Assembly (NCBI GenBank): GCA_044220535.1
Contig: JBGAQU010000038.1
Location: 1 to 23,524, forward strand
DNA: 23,524 bases
Source: JBDHTS01 sp044220535
Lineage (GTDB): Bacteria; Pseudomonadota; Alphaproteobacteria; Micavibrionales; Micavibrionaceae
Direction of reading: 5' to 3'
Part shown: piece after piece, positions 1 to 7,930 of the stretch
How positions within the stretch are numbered: position 1 is the stretch's first letter
Layout: the number at the start of each line of letters is the position of its first letter
The notes under the pieces: generated by a model
Told to the model about the DNA's origin: nothing
Database searches by the model: none
The model's input: the letters and a program-made list of their open reading frames with translations, nothing else
Program-made: the position numbers and the translations under genes

Positions 1-424
1 TATGTGCGGCGATCAGTTCTGCGGTGGCTTTAACCGCCAGGTCGGCGGCGCGGGCGCGGATTTCATCGATAGCTGCCTGTTCCATGCGCTTCAGGCGCTC
101 CTGAAGTTGCTGCTCGCGGCGTTTCGCAGTCTCTTCCATATCTTGTTCAGCGGTACGCAAAATGTCATTGGCGCTGGCGCGGGCATGGTCCACGATTTTT
201 GCGGCTTCCGCAGTCGCTTCGCGTTGACTCTGCAAATATTGGTTGAGCAGTGTCTGTGCTTCGGCCTTGAGGGTTTCGGCAGTCTCGATATCCTTGCGGA
301 TGGTATCGATGCGCGTATCCAGCTTGCCGGTCACCTGCTTGCGGCCCAGAGCCCAGGCGAGGACAACGAAGATGACAAAGGAAATGGCAACCCAGTTATG
401 CGCGTCCTGTAACCACTCAAACAT
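1..424 (-). CDS. atpF: ATP synthase Fo subunit b (partial, runs off left edge)
   Basis: This is the b subunit of the F-type ATP synthase, part of the peripheral stalk that ties Fo in the membrane to F1. About 141 N-terminal residues are visible and the C-terminus lies outside the window. The start is the ATG read leftwards from 424, immediately next to the atpF' stop. The protein opens with one hydrophobic membrane segment (roughly residues 8-28, containing WVAISFVIFVVLAWALG). A long charged, Ala/Glu/Gln/Arg-rich stretch follows, as expected of the stalk coiled coil. It is the last gene visible in the atpI-B-E-F'-F operon. The b and b' pair side by side is typical of alphaproteobacteria and phototrophs. 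I assign atpF rather than atpF' because it is the second of the pair and lacks the N-terminal signal-like extension. Confidence 0.9.
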   Translation of the reverse strand, partial: MFEWLQDAHNWVAISFVIFVVLAWALGRKQVTGKLDTRIDTIRKDIETAETLKAEAQTLLNQYLQSQREATAEAAKIVDHARASANDILRTAEQDMEETAKRREQQLQERLKRMEQAAIDEIRARAADLAVKATAELIAAH

Positions 425-1012
425 TTACGCGGCCTCCCGGTTCAGGGCTTCGACGACCGTCTGGGCCTTTTTCGCATCGAAGTTGATGCCAACGATTTTC
501 AGCGCCGCTTCACGGGCGATGTCAGCGGCGATGCTGTTCATGTCGTTCATGGCGCCGGCCTTGGCCTTATCCAGGCGCTTGGACAACGCGTCCATCTGCA
601 GTTCCATTGAGTCACGGAACGCGGCGGCCTGACCTTCAGCTTTGGCTTTGATGGATTGATGTGCATTGGCGATGATGGATCCAGCTTCCGCGCGAGCGTT
701 GTCCAGGCCGGTTTCATAGCTTTTGCGCGCGGCCTCGGCCTGGTTCTTCAGCTGTTCGGCATTGGCCAGGTCGCCCTCGACCTTTTGCTTACGCGTTTCC
801 AGCGTACCGCCAATGGCAGGCAGGACGAAAGCGGACAAAACGCCATACAAAACAAAGAAACAGACGGCCAGCCAGAAAATCTGGCTTGGCCACCATTGCG
901 GATCGAACTGCGGCAGGCCGCCTGAAGACTCATGTGCTTCTTCCTCGGCGAAAGCCGGGAAGGCTGCCATGGTCAGAAAGGCGGTGAGTATACCGGTCCG
1001 GATCCGTTCCAT
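425..1012 (-). CDS. atpF': ATP synthase Fo subunit b'
   Basis: This is the b' subunit, which forms a heterodimeric peripheral stalk with b. It has 195 residues. The N-terminus carries a signal-like hydrophobic stretch ending in AFA before an acidic EEEAHE segment. A Pro/Trp-rich motif (LPQFDPQWWPSQIFW) then leads into the real membrane anchor at about residues 46-68. The remainder is an Ala/Lys/Glu-rich helix for the stalk. The motif just before the anchor is typical of b' proteins in alphaproteobacteria. The gene sits 2 nt after atpE and directly abuts atpF, so it belongs to the same transcript. Whether the N-terminal hydrophobic segment is cleaved or retained cannot be told from sequence. 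Confidence 0.92.
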   Translation of the reverse strand: MERIRTGILTAFLTMAAFPAFAEEEAHESSGGLPQFDPQWWPSQIFWLAVCFFVLYGVLSAFVLPAIGGTLETRKQKVEGDLANAEQLKNQAEAARKSYETGLDNARAEAGSIIANAHQSIKAKAEGQAAAFRDSMELQMDALSKRLDKAKAGAMNDMNSIAADIAREAALKIVGINFDAKKAQTVVEALNREAA

Positions 1013-1014
1013 GC

Positions 1015-1239
1015 TTATGCGAACACCAGGTAGAACGAAACCAGCAGCGCGAAAATCGCCAGGGCTTCGGTCAGAGCAAAGGTCAGGAAGAATTTCTTGT
1101 CCAGCAGTTCGGCTGCGCCCGGGTTGCGACCCACAGCCTCGTTATAGGAGGAGAAGATCAGGCCCAGGCCGATACCGACGCCCAGCAGGGGGATCAGAGC
1201 AATCGCACCGGCGATCAGTTTTGCAGCTTCGAGTTCCAT
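1015..1239 (-). CDS. atpE: ATP synthase Fo subunit c (proteolipid)
   Basis: This is the c subunit of the rotating c-ring of ATP synthase, with 74 residues in two membrane helices. The polar loop motif RNPGA (around residues 38-42) contacts the F1 stalk. The ion-binding carboxylate is Glu58 in LTEALAIF. The residue after it is Ala rather than the Ser/Thr usual in sodium-binding rings, and no sodium-type Gln is seen in helix 1, so proton coupling is likely. A Gly-rich GVGIGLGLIF stretch supports tight helix packing in helix 1. A good ribosome binding site (AAGAAGG) lies about 9 nt before the ATG. That fits the high expression that c needs relative to its neighbours. Confidence 0.96.
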   Translation of the reverse strand: MELEAAKLIAGAIALIPLLGVGIGLGLIFSSYNEAVGRNPGAAELLDKKFFLTFALTEALAIFALLVSFYLVFA

Positions 1240-1272
1240 AGTCGTTTACCTTCTTGCGGTTAGGGTTGATTT

Positions 1273-2022
1273 TTAATGTTCCAGTTCAACGGTATCTTTC
1301 AGGTAAATACAGCTGAGGATCGTAAAAACATAGGCCTGCAGGAATGCGATCAGCAGTTCGAACCCGATCAGGATCGTGTTGAACAGGGTCGGCAGGATAC
1401 CGAGCGCGGCACCGGCGACGCCCATGCTCAAAAACGCGACGGCAAAACCGGCGATTACTTTCAGCAGGATGTGGCCAGCCATCATGTTCGCGAACAGACG
1501 GACGGACAGGGTGACAGGACGGATCAGGAAAGACAGCACCTCAATCGGCACGATCAGCGGCAGCATCAGCATCGGCACGCCGGGCGGCACGAACAGGCTG
1601 AAGAAATGGGTGCCGTGGCGGATAATGCCAAGGACGCAGACGGTCAGGAAGATCATTAGCGCCAGCGCTGCGGTCACGACCAGGTGGCTGGTATAAGTGA
1701 AAGCGTAGGGCAATAAGCCGAGGGCATTGCCCAGGAATACGATGAAAAACACGCTGAACAGCAGGGGGAAATACTGCATCCCGTCTTTGCCGATATTTTC
1801 CCGGATCATATTGGCGATAAATTCATACGACATCTCGGTCGCGGCCTGCATACGGCCCGGCACCATGGCGCGGCGGCGTATGCCAACAGCCAGGAATGTG
1901 ATGGAAAACAGCACGGCAATCACCATCCACAGGGCGGAATTGGTGAAAGCCAGATTCATCCCGGCCACGTGAAAATCAGGGCCGATCGGCTCGATTACAA
2001 ACTGGTGAAGTGCGTCCGCCAA
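1273..2022 (-). CDS. atpB: ATP synthase Fo subunit a
   Basis: This is the a subunit, the membrane stator protein that provides the proton half-channels facing the c-ring. It has 249 residues and several membrane helices. The essential Arg lies in LSVRLFANMMAGH, and a Gln-containing final helix follows (FLQAYVFTILSCIYL). The N-terminus (ADALHQFVIEP) matches the usual alphaproteobacterial a subunit, so I accept a TTG start at 2022. No in-frame ATG exists before Met22. The TTG start may lower translation relative to atpE. It lies 12 nt after atpI and 33 nt before atpE within the Fo operon. Confidence 0.95.
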   Translation of the reverse strand: MADALHQFVIEPIGPDFHVAGMNLAFTNSALWMVIAVLFSITFLAVGIRRRAMVPGRMQAATEMSYEFIANMIRENIGKDGMQYFPLLFSVFFIVFLGNALGLLPYAFTYTSHLVVTAALALMIFLTVCVLGIIRHGTHFFSLFVPPGVPMLMLPLIVPIEVLSFLIRPVTLSVRLFANMMAGHILLKVIAGFAVAFLSMGVAGAALGILPTLFNTILIGFELLIAFLQAYVFTILSCIYLKDTVELEH

Positions 2023-2034
2023 AGGCTCTATCCC

Positions 2035-2385
2035 TTAATCGTCTTCGTCATCAGAGTTTTGTGGCGGTTTTGTAGCGGTTTTTTGCGCTTTTTGCAAGGC
2101 CGCAAATCCAACGGCGGAGCCTAAATTGTTCGAAATCCGGTAAACGCTCCAGAAACCCGTACCGACCCCGAGAAAAAGGAACAAAATCAACATCCACGGC
2201 TTGGTGCCGAGCCAGTGGTCAAGACCGTAGCCGATCAGGGCCCCGGCTACGATAGAGGTGACCAGTTCAAGGCCGGCCTGGGCACCGGAATTGATGCCTT
2301 CGGCCTGGGTTTTTTGATTATCCGTCTTTTTATGTTTGACAGAATCCAGCTTTTCATCCAACTGGCGGAGTTTATCGTCGTTCAT
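2035..2385 (-). CDS. atpI: AtpI / AtpZ-type ATP synthase assembly protein
   Basis: This is a small membrane protein that opens the Fo operon, known in the family as an accessory factor helping c-ring assembly or ion uptake. It has 116 residues: a charged N-terminal tail rich in Lys/Asp/Gln, two membrane segments (about residues 38-56 and 62-84, around SIVAGALIGYGLDHWLG and LILFLFLGVGTGFWSVY), and an acidic C-terminus ending SDDEDD. The order I-B-E-F'-F supports the call. The upstream region is shared with the divergent orphan gene at 2488. A TATAAA-like element occurs there on the minus strand without a clear -35 box. Confidence 0.85.
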   Translation of the reverse strand: MNDDKLRQLDEKLDSVKHKKTDNQKTQAEGINSGAQAGLELVTSIVAGALIGYGLDHWLGTKPWMLILFLFLGVGTGFWSVYRISNNLGSAVGFAALQKAQKTATKPPQNSDDEDD

Positions 2386-2431
2386 CAGATTCCTGCTTTC
2401 TATGTTTATAGCATGACATTTATTTAAAAAC

Positions 2432-2460
2432 TTGACATAATTTATTGATATTTCTATAAG
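2432..2460 (+). promoter_or_regulatory. sigma70-type promoter of the orphan gene at 2488
   Basis: The -35 box TTGACA (2432-2437, perfect consensus) is separated by 17 nt from a -10 box TATAAG (2455-2460). It is followed by AAAGGAGA (2475-2482) and the ATG at 2488. It is unusually close to consensus for an alphaproteobacterial promoter and lies in AT-rich DNA. Confidence 0.7.
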
Positions 2461-2487
2461 TATATTTTAAAACCAAAGGAGACAAAT

Positions 2488-2829
2488 ATGAGCGAAGTTA
2501 CTTTAACCCCCGCACAAACAAGACTCGTGCAAGATACACTAACTACTACGTTTGGTCATATTTTGCAGCGAATTGATGGAATTTTACCAGAAGTTCCTTA
2601 TAATACTGAAGGCTATGCACAATGGATTGTGCAGCCAAATGCTTTTGCAGCCATACGCTCGGAACTTCAAAAAGCTTATAAGGCCGTAGCTTTAGTTGCT
2701 ACAGAAATTCCTTCTACCGAAGTTGAGGAAGCATTTGAAGACAAGACTGGCTTGGCCATCTTTAATTTAGGAAATAAGCACCCTGAATTAGAGCACGCAG
2801 CCATTCAAGCTTATCAATATAAAGGCTGA
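2488..2829 (+). CDS. orphan protein of unknown function (113 aa)
   Basis: I do not recognise this protein. It has 113 residues, is soluble and mainly helical in character, and has no signal peptide, membrane segment, Cys cluster or catalytic motif that I can see. A middle stretch (AFAAIRSELQKAYKAVALVATEI) looks like one amphipathic helix. The C-terminal half is acidic. Expression signals are strong: a near-consensus promoter at 2432-2460 and an AAAGGAGA ribosome binding site 5 nt before the ATG. The DNA is clearly more AT-rich than the flanking atp and smc genes, with many A/T-ending codons, which suggests foreign or young DNA. The stop is followed within 4 nt by a copy of the smc 3' end (2834-2872). 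Confidence 0.75.
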   Translation: MSEVTLTPAQTRLVQDTLTTTFGHILQRIDGILPEVPYNTEGYAQWIVQPNAFAAIRSELQKAYKAVALVATEIPSTEVEEAFEDKTGLAIFNLGNKHPELEHAAIQAYQYKG

Positions 2830-2833
2830 ATAA

Positions 2834-2872
2834 TTATTCCGCCGCTTCCAGAAAATCCAGTTGCTGGTTCAT
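2834..2872 (-). repeat. relic copy of the smc 3' end (39 bp)
   Basis: Read on the minus strand this 39-bp segment encodes MNQQLDFLEAAE plus a TAA stop, exactly the last 12 residues and stop of smc (3544-3582). The two copies differ at four positions (CAA/CAG, TTT/TTC, GCG/GCT, GAA/GAG), all third-position synonymous changes. Similarity fades right upstream of the Met codon. The copies flank the 2873-3543 segment that carries the second orphan gene. Confidence 0.85.
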
Positions 2873-2931
2873 GTAAGCTGAGCGACTGGGAAGTATGAAT
2901 GAAAGCAAAAAAATAAATTATAATGGTTTTC

Positions 2932-2960
2932 TTGCCTTTTTACTTATTTCTTTCTATAAA
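2932..2960 (+). promoter_or_regulatory. sigma70-type promoter of the orphan gene at 2980
   Basis: The -35 box TTGCCT (2932-2937), a 17-nt spacer and the -10 box TATAAA (2955-2960) are followed by AGGAG (2969-2973) and the ATG at 2980. The arrangement, including a TTTC run directly before the -10 box, closely parallels the promoter of the gene at 2488. Confidence 0.6.
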
Positions 2961-2979
2961 AATAAAATAGGAGAACATT

Positions 2980-3528
2980 ATGAATAAAATCACTGCTTTC
3001 GCCAGAGAACGATTTGCTGGATATGCTGCGCCATTCTCACATGATTCTTTTTTAAAGGCACTAGATAGACGTCTATCTGACTTTGCCGATCATATCATTG
3101 ATGAGGTAGCGAACAGTGATAGCCATGACATAAATTCTTTCGCACAATGGCGACCATTGGATATTAATATCACTGCGATGAATTGGGCAAATGTCCCGGC
3201 CATCGAAGCAGAACGATCCTTGCAAATGCAGAAGATGGCATCCGATATACATGCTGGATTACCAGTTGATCATTCTTATAGGCTGGACTCCTTTTCATGC
3301 ATTCAAAATCTTCCGGGCTTCAAACGGCTTGTTGAAACCGGCAAGCAGATGGGTTTGCAATTCGAATTAGGTGACCCGCTTCCGGGAGGCAGAGTCGTGC
3401 TTTTTTTAAGGGTTGAAAATAGTCCAAAAAATATAGGCATTACAAATTTCAGACAATGGCTGGCTGCATATAACGCCCAGATTATTGAGCCTGTTAAGCA
3501 GTCCCCTTTAATGCTTGGGCATGGTTAA
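2980..3528 (+). CDS. orphan protein of unknown function (182 aa)
   Basis: I do not recognise this protein. It has 182 residues with no signal peptide or membrane segment. Its N-terminal third is mixed-charge and probably helical (around FLKALDRRLSDFADHIIDEV). The C-terminal half reads like an alpha/beta fold, with a strand-like GGRVVLFLRVEN near residue 136 followed by a helix. The start is fixed by AGGAG 6 nt upstream and by the promoter at 2932-2960. The gene is AT-rich and converges on smc, stopping 15 nt before it. It lies exactly between the two copies of the smc tail, so it was probably acquired by whatever event made that duplication. No toxin, antitoxin, nuclease or methylase motif is apparent. 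Confidence 0.72.
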   Translation: MNKITAFARERFAGYAAPFSHDSFLKALDRRLSDFADHIIDEVANSDSHDINSFAQWRPLDINITAMNWANVPAIEAERSLQMQKMASDIHAGLPVDHSYRLDSFSCIQNLPGFKRLVETGKQMGLQFELGDPLPGGRVVLFLRVENSPKNIGITNFRQWLAAYNAQIIEPVKQSPLMLGHG

Positions 3529-3543
3529 GGCGCGGCTGTAAAT

Positions 3544-6500
3544 TTACTCCGCAGCTTCCAGGAAATCCAGCTGCTGGTTCATATCGACAGATACCAGCTG
3601 TGAGATGCCACGTTCGCTCATCGTAACACCGTAGAGGCGGTCCATCCTCGCCATCGTCAAACGGTGGTGGGTGATGACCAGGAAGCGGGTCTGGCCTTTT
3701 TCGGCGAATTCTTCCAGCATGTCGCAGAAGCGGTCGACGTTGGCGTCGTCCAGCGGTGCATCCACCTCGTCCAGCACACAGATCGGTGCCGGGTTGGTCA
3801 GGAACATCGCGAAGATCAGGGCGACGGCGGTCAGGGTCTGTTCGCCACCCGAAAGCAGGGACAGGGATTGCAGTGCCTTGCCGGGCGGCTGGGCGAAAAT
3901 TTCAAGGCCGGCCTCTAAAGGATCGTCAGAATCGATCAGGGCCAGATGGGCCTTGCCGCCTGTGAACAGGCGGGTGAACATTTCACGGAAATGGCCGTTA
4001 ACCAGGTCGAACGCTGCATTCAGGCGTTCGCGGGCTTCGCCGTTCAGCTTGTTGATACCGTTGCGCAGTTCGTTGACGGCTTCGGTGAGGTCGGCGCGTT
4101 CGGTCAGGATCGTGCCGACTTCTTTTTCGAGCGTTTCGGCTTCCACATCCGCCTGCAAGTTCACAGGGCCGAGCATATCGCGCTCACGCACGGATTTTTC
4201 ACGCTGCTGGCGCATTTCATCCAGCGCAGGCAGGTTTTCGGGGTCCAACGCAGCCTGAGCTGAAAGCTCTTCCGGCGGCATACTGAATTGTTCTTCGATA
4301 TGGCGGCGCACTTCTTCCAGCTGGCGCTGGCGTTCGGCGGTTGTGGCCTGTGCATGGGCGCGGGCCTCGCGCGATTCGGCGAGCAGGCTTTCCGCCTGTT
4401 TCAACGCCTTGGTGGTTTCCGCCAGTTCGCCTTCGACCACGGCCAGACGGTCCGCGACGATGGATTTGCGGCGTTCCAGTTCACCGACCTTTGTTAGCAG
4501 TTCTTCGCTGGCGGATTCAATTTCGCCGGGGCGGGATTTCAGCTCTTCGACTTTTTCCTTCAGCTGGACTTCGCGTGTGTCGAGATCCTTCAGCCGTTCG
4601 CGTCCGCGAATGCAGCGGTTGTTCAGGTTAATGCGTTCATCACCGATGGCCTGCAGGCGGGCCTTGCGGCGATTATGTTCCTGGCGCAGCGCTTCGAATT
4701 CACGGATCGCTTCGTGCAGTTTATCGCGCTCGGCGGACAGGCGCGTGCGGATGTCTTCCATCTTCTCCTGACGTTCGGCCAGGCTGCCGTCGTCAAAAGC
4801 GTTCAGGGATTCACGGTTTTCATCGATGCGTGTGCGCAGATCGGCCAGATCGTTCTGGGCCTGGGAAAGTGCCTCGCCAAGCTTGGCCAACTCGGCATGG
4901 CGGGCGGATTGTGCTTCGACTGCCTTGTTAAGGGCGATACGATGATCGCGCGCCTGACGCTCCGCATCTTGCAGTTCCATGCGGGAGGTTGTTAATTTCG
5001 TCTGTGTTTCCTGCAAGGAGGATTCAACAACGGCAAAAGTCTGTCTTGTCTTTTCGGCGGTCTTTACGGCTTCCGGAAGTTGCTTCTCCAGCTCGGTCAG
5101 CTTGTTCTTCTGTTTCAACTGTACAGCGTGGCGGTCCGCAGCTGTCGCCATGATATACAGGCCGTCCCAGCGCCAGTAAGCGCCATCTGAACTGACCAGT
5201 GACTGGCCGGGACGCAGTTTTTGGGAGAGTGAGTTACCCGATGCCTGATCCTGCACATAGCCGATTTGCGACAACGCCAATTGAATGGCCTGCGGCGCCT
5301 TGACGTGCGGTTCCAGGTTTTCGACGCCTTCAGGCAAAGCGGGCAGGTCGGCGGCGGTCAGGCTGGACTGGCGCCACATAACAGGTGCGCCTTCGTCCAG
5401 TGATCCCATCAGTGTGTCGCCAAGGGCGCGAGACAAAGCGGTTTCGAATCCTTCATCGGCGCGCATCTGGTCGAGGACAGGTTTAAAGCCCTTCTGCGAA
5501 TAGGCTTCAAGCACGGATTGGAGCGCGGCAATTTCATTATCTAAGCGCGACCGCTGACGTTCAGATTCCGTTACTTCCGTGCGAGCCGTATCCAGAGCCT
5601 TGCGGTTATCGGCCAGCGCGGTTTCAAGATTGGCGACCATGGCGCGCAATGTTTCCGCCTTTGCCTCAACCTCTTCAATGTCTTTCTGGATGCGTGGCGT
5701 AGGGTCGGCCTCATTCTGTGCCTTGCGTTTTTCGGCGAGCAGGGCGGAGACGTCTTCAAGGCGTTTTGATACCGTATCGTGGCGGCGCTGATCTTGTTCT
5801 AGTTGTTGTTCAAGACTCTGGCGGCGGGCGCGATCCGCGGCGATGGCCTGGGTCAGTTCGTTGTGTTCGGAATCAAGCGCGTTGACATCCTTTTGCAGGA
5901 CGGTGCGGGCTTCTTCGCGGATTTTCAGCGTTTCATCATTATTGCCATGGGCGGCAGTAAGGGTTTTTTCCTCTGCGTCCATACGTTCCAGCAGGCGCGT
6001 GTTTTCTTCCAGCGTTTGGGTTTCGTGATGGCGGTCGGTGGTGAGTTTTGTCAGCTGGTCTTTGGCATCCGTCAATTGTGCCGTGATGCGTTCGCCTTCG
6101 TCTTCAAGGCGCTGCAGCGCCAGTTTCTGCACCTGCAGGGCCGCACCGCTTTCGGCATCTTCCCGGCGCAGATCGGGCAAGTCCTGCGACTGCGTGTCAT
6201 GCGTGCGGGTCAATTGTGTCACGACTACGAGGCGGGCAGCGACGTCGGATTCAATCTCGCCGAAACGGCGTTCGATGCTTTGCAGAGATTCAAATGCATT
6301 GCGCCATTCCATACAGGCGATCATCACTTCAAGCTGACGGATCTGGGCGCTCAGGTTTCTGTATTTGCCAGCTTGCCGTGCCTGCTTCTTCAGCGATTGC
6401 AGGCGTGTATCCATGCTGCCGACCATGTCTTCGACACGCTTCAGGTTTGCGTCTGTGGCGCGCAGGCGAAGTTCCGCCTCATGACGGCGGGCATACAGGC

Positions 6501-7023
6501 CAGTAATGCCTGCGGCTTCCTCCAGGATCATGCGGCGCTCTGACGGCTTCGCATTGATCATGGTCGTGACCTTGCCCTGGCTGACCAGGTAAGGCGAACC
6601 GGCGCCGCTCGCGACATCGGCGAACAGCATGGCCACATCGCGCGCGCGGACAGATTTTCCGTTGATGCGATAGGATGATCCATGGTCGCGCTCGATCTTG
6701 CGGACAATCTCGACTTCGTCGCCGATATTCCACTGCGGCGGGGCGCTGCGGCTTGTATTGTCCATCAGCAGGGAAACTTCGGCCATGTTGCGGGCCGGGC
6801 GTTTTTCGGTGCCGTTGAAGATCACGTCTTCCATGGAGCCGGATCCGCCGCGCATGCGCTTGGCGGAGCTTTCACCCATGATCCAGCGCAGCGCCTCCAC
6901 AAGGTTCGATTTGCCGCAGCCGTTCGGCCCGACAATGCCTGTCAGTCCGGGACCGATATCCAGTTCGGTCCGGTCGACAAACGATTTGAAACCCTGCAGC
7001 CGGAGCCGCGAAAACTGGATCAT
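3544..7023 (-). CDS. smc: chromosome segregation protein SMC
   Basis: This is the structural maintenance of chromosomes ATPase, which compacts and segregates the chromosome together with ScpA/ScpB. Its 1159 residues match the family. The N-terminal ATPase half has Walker A GPNGCGKS at residues 32-39. Long coiled coils (about 170-500 and 650-1000) surround a hinge near residues 505-640 (around YSQKGFKPVLDQM and LGDTLMGSLDEG). The C-terminal half has the ABC signature LSLLSGGEQ, Walker B ICVLDEVDAPLDD and the switch His in VITHH. The ATG overlaps the dsbA-like stop by one base (TAATG), so the two genes are co-transcribed and probably translationally coupled. The last 39 bp are duplicated at 2834-2872. 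Confidence 0.97.
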   Translation of the reverse strand: MIQFSRLRLQGFKSFVDRTELDIGPGLTGIVGPNGCGKSNLVEALRWIMGESSAKRMRGGSGSMEDVIFNGTEKRPARNMAEVSLLMDNTSRSAPPQWNIGDEVEIVRKIERDHGSSYRINGKSVRARDVAMLFADVASGAGSPYLVSQGKVTTMINAKPSERRMILEEAAGITGLYARRHEAELRLRATDANLKRVEDMVGSMDTRLQSLKKQARQAGKYRNLSAQIRQLEVMIACMEWRNAFESLQSIERRFGEIESDVAARLVVVTQLTRTHDTQSQDLPDLRREDAESGAALQVQKLALQRLEDEGERITAQLTDAKDQLTKLTTDRHHETQTLEENTRLLERMDAEEKTLTAAHGNNDETLKIREEARTVLQKDVNALDSEHNELTQAIAADRARRQSLEQQLEQDQRRHDTVSKRLEDVSALLAEKRKAQNEADPTPRIQKDIEEVEAKAETLRAMVANLETALADNRKALDTARTEVTESERQRSRLDNEIAALQSVLEAYSQKGFKPVLDQMRADEGFETALSRALGDTLMGSLDEGAPVMWRQSSLTAADLPALPEGVENLEPHVKAPQAIQLALSQIGYVQDQASGNSLSQKLRPGQSLVSSDGAYWRWDGLYIMATAADRHAVQLKQKNKLTELEKQLPEAVKTAEKTRQTFAVVESSLQETQTKLTTSRMELQDAERQARDHRIALNKAVEAQSARHAELAKLGEALSQAQNDLADLRTRIDENRESLNAFDDGSLAERQEKMEDIRTRLSAERDKLHEAIREFEALRQEHNRRKARLQAIGDERINLNNRCIRGRERLKDLDTREVQLKEKVEELKSRPGEIESASEELLTKVGELERRKSIVADRLAVVEGELAETTKALKQAESLLAESREARAHAQATTAERQRQLEEVRRHIEEQFSMPPEELSAQAALDPENLPALDEMRQQREKSVRERDMLGPVNLQADVEAETLEKEVGTILTERADLTEAVNELRNGINKLNGEARERLNAAFDLVNGHFREMFTRLFTGGKAHLALIDSDDPLEAGLEIFAQPPGKALQSLSLLSGGEQTLTAVALIFAMFLTNPAPICVLDEVDAPLDDANVDRFCDMLEEFAEKGQTRFLVITHHRLTMARMDRLYGVTMSERGISQLVSVDMNQQLDFLEAAE

Positions 7024-7796
7024 TACTTCACGCCTTTAACCGCCAGCGCGGCATCCAGTTTCAGTTTGAACTGATCATAATCCAGCGCACCGGAGAATAC
7101 CTGTGTCTTGTCATTGTTAATGACGAAGGACGGGGTAGACTCCACGCCGTATTTCTCACCTTCAGTTTTCATGCGTTCGGCGAGTGCGCCTTTTAATTCA
7201 TTGCTCTGATAACACTGATCAAGTTTGTCGCCATCCGCACCCAGAAGCTTGGCGTTCTGGATCAGGATTTTTTTGGCGTCAGGTGCGAAGGCCCATTGTT
7301 CCTGCGTCTTGAACAGGTATTCAATATAGTTGAAGTATTTGTCTTCCGGTACGCACAGCGCCACGGCAGCGGCGTTCAGGGCAGGGCCGTTCAACGGGAA
7401 GTCGACATAGGTATAACGGACTTTGCCGGTGTCGATATATTCGGTTTTCAGTTTCGGGAAAGTTTCCTTGTAGAAATGTGCGCAGTGCGGGCAGGACAAA
7501 GAAGCAAATTCGGTCAGTGTCACGGGGGCGTCTTTTTTGCCCATCGAGCGTTCTTTCATCACACTTTTAACAGTATCCGCGGTTAAAGGTTTGGCGGATG
7601 TTTCATCTTTCGGAGTCACGCTGATTGATTCAGCGGCAGCCGCGCCTGCATCTGCCGCTGGTGTATCCTGCGCGGCCGGTTCTATACTTGCGCTCTGAAC
7701 GTCCGGAGCGGCGACGGTGCCAGCCTTGAAGTAATAAGCACCCATGCCAAGCAACAGCAGCGCAGCGGCTAGAATCGTGACGGATTTCGTGGACAT
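7023..7796 (-). CDS. DsbA-family thiol:disulfide oxidoreductase (periplasmic)
   Basis: This is a thioredoxin-fold disulfide exchange protein, probably acting on envelope proteins. It has 257 residues. An N-terminal signal or anchor helix (about residues 5-20) is followed by a low-complexity Ala/Pro/Asp linker to about residue 70. The DsbA-like domain then has the active site CPHC (Cys102, Cys105) preceded by LTEFASLS, and a later cis-Pro loop in VESTPSFVINN. The CPHC pair matches DsbA. A third Cys in ALCVPED and a fourth in LDQCYQS are also present. Many alphaproteobacteria carry such a gene just upstream of smc, often with mutY and a DUF721 gene that are not seen here. The ribosome binding site is AAGGTAAGGG. 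Whether it works as an oxidase or an isomerase cannot be told. Confidence 0.9.
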   Translation of the reverse strand: MSTKSVTILAAALLLLGMGAYYFKAGTVAAPDVQSASIEPAAQDTPAADAGAAAAESISVTPKDETSAKPLTADTVKSVMKERSMGKKDAPVTLTEFASLSCPHCAHFYKETFPKLKTEYIDTGKVRYTYVDFPLNGPALNAAAVALCVPEDKYFNYIEYLFKTQEQWAFAPDAKKILIQNAKLLGADGDKLDQCYQSNELKGALAERMKTEGEKYGVESTPSFVINNDKTQVFSGALDYDQFKLKLDAALAVKGVK

Positions 7797-7824
7797 GAGC
7801 CCTTACCTTTTCATAAAAAGAAAA

Positions 7825-7853
7825 TTCATAGACTGGTGAGCCTTAAAAATCAA
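7825..7853 (-). promoter_or_regulatory. possible promoter of the dsbA-like/smc operon
   Basis: On the minus strand TTGATT (7853-7848) is followed after 17 nt by TATGAA (7830-7825), about 28 nt before the start of the dsbA-like gene. The match to the sigma70 consensus is moderate, but spacing and position are good. Confidence 0.4.
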
Positions 7854-7930
7854 ACTTTTAAGGTGTCCAAGTCAATAAATCAGGGCTTTTTTGGGGGTTT
7901 TATCCACACAAATCGGGGTAATAATAGAGA

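Noticed and set aside
2834..3582. att sites of an integrative element at smc
   Set aside because: The repeats fit the idea of a restored 3' end, but no integrase or recombinase gene lies between them, so I report a duplication rather than a mobile element.
5803..6543. A 246-codon open frame on the plus strand within smc
   Set aside because: It is antisense to the smc coiled-coil region, has low-complexity Phe/Gln/Leu-rich composition and no ribosome binding site. It is a codon-bias shadow.
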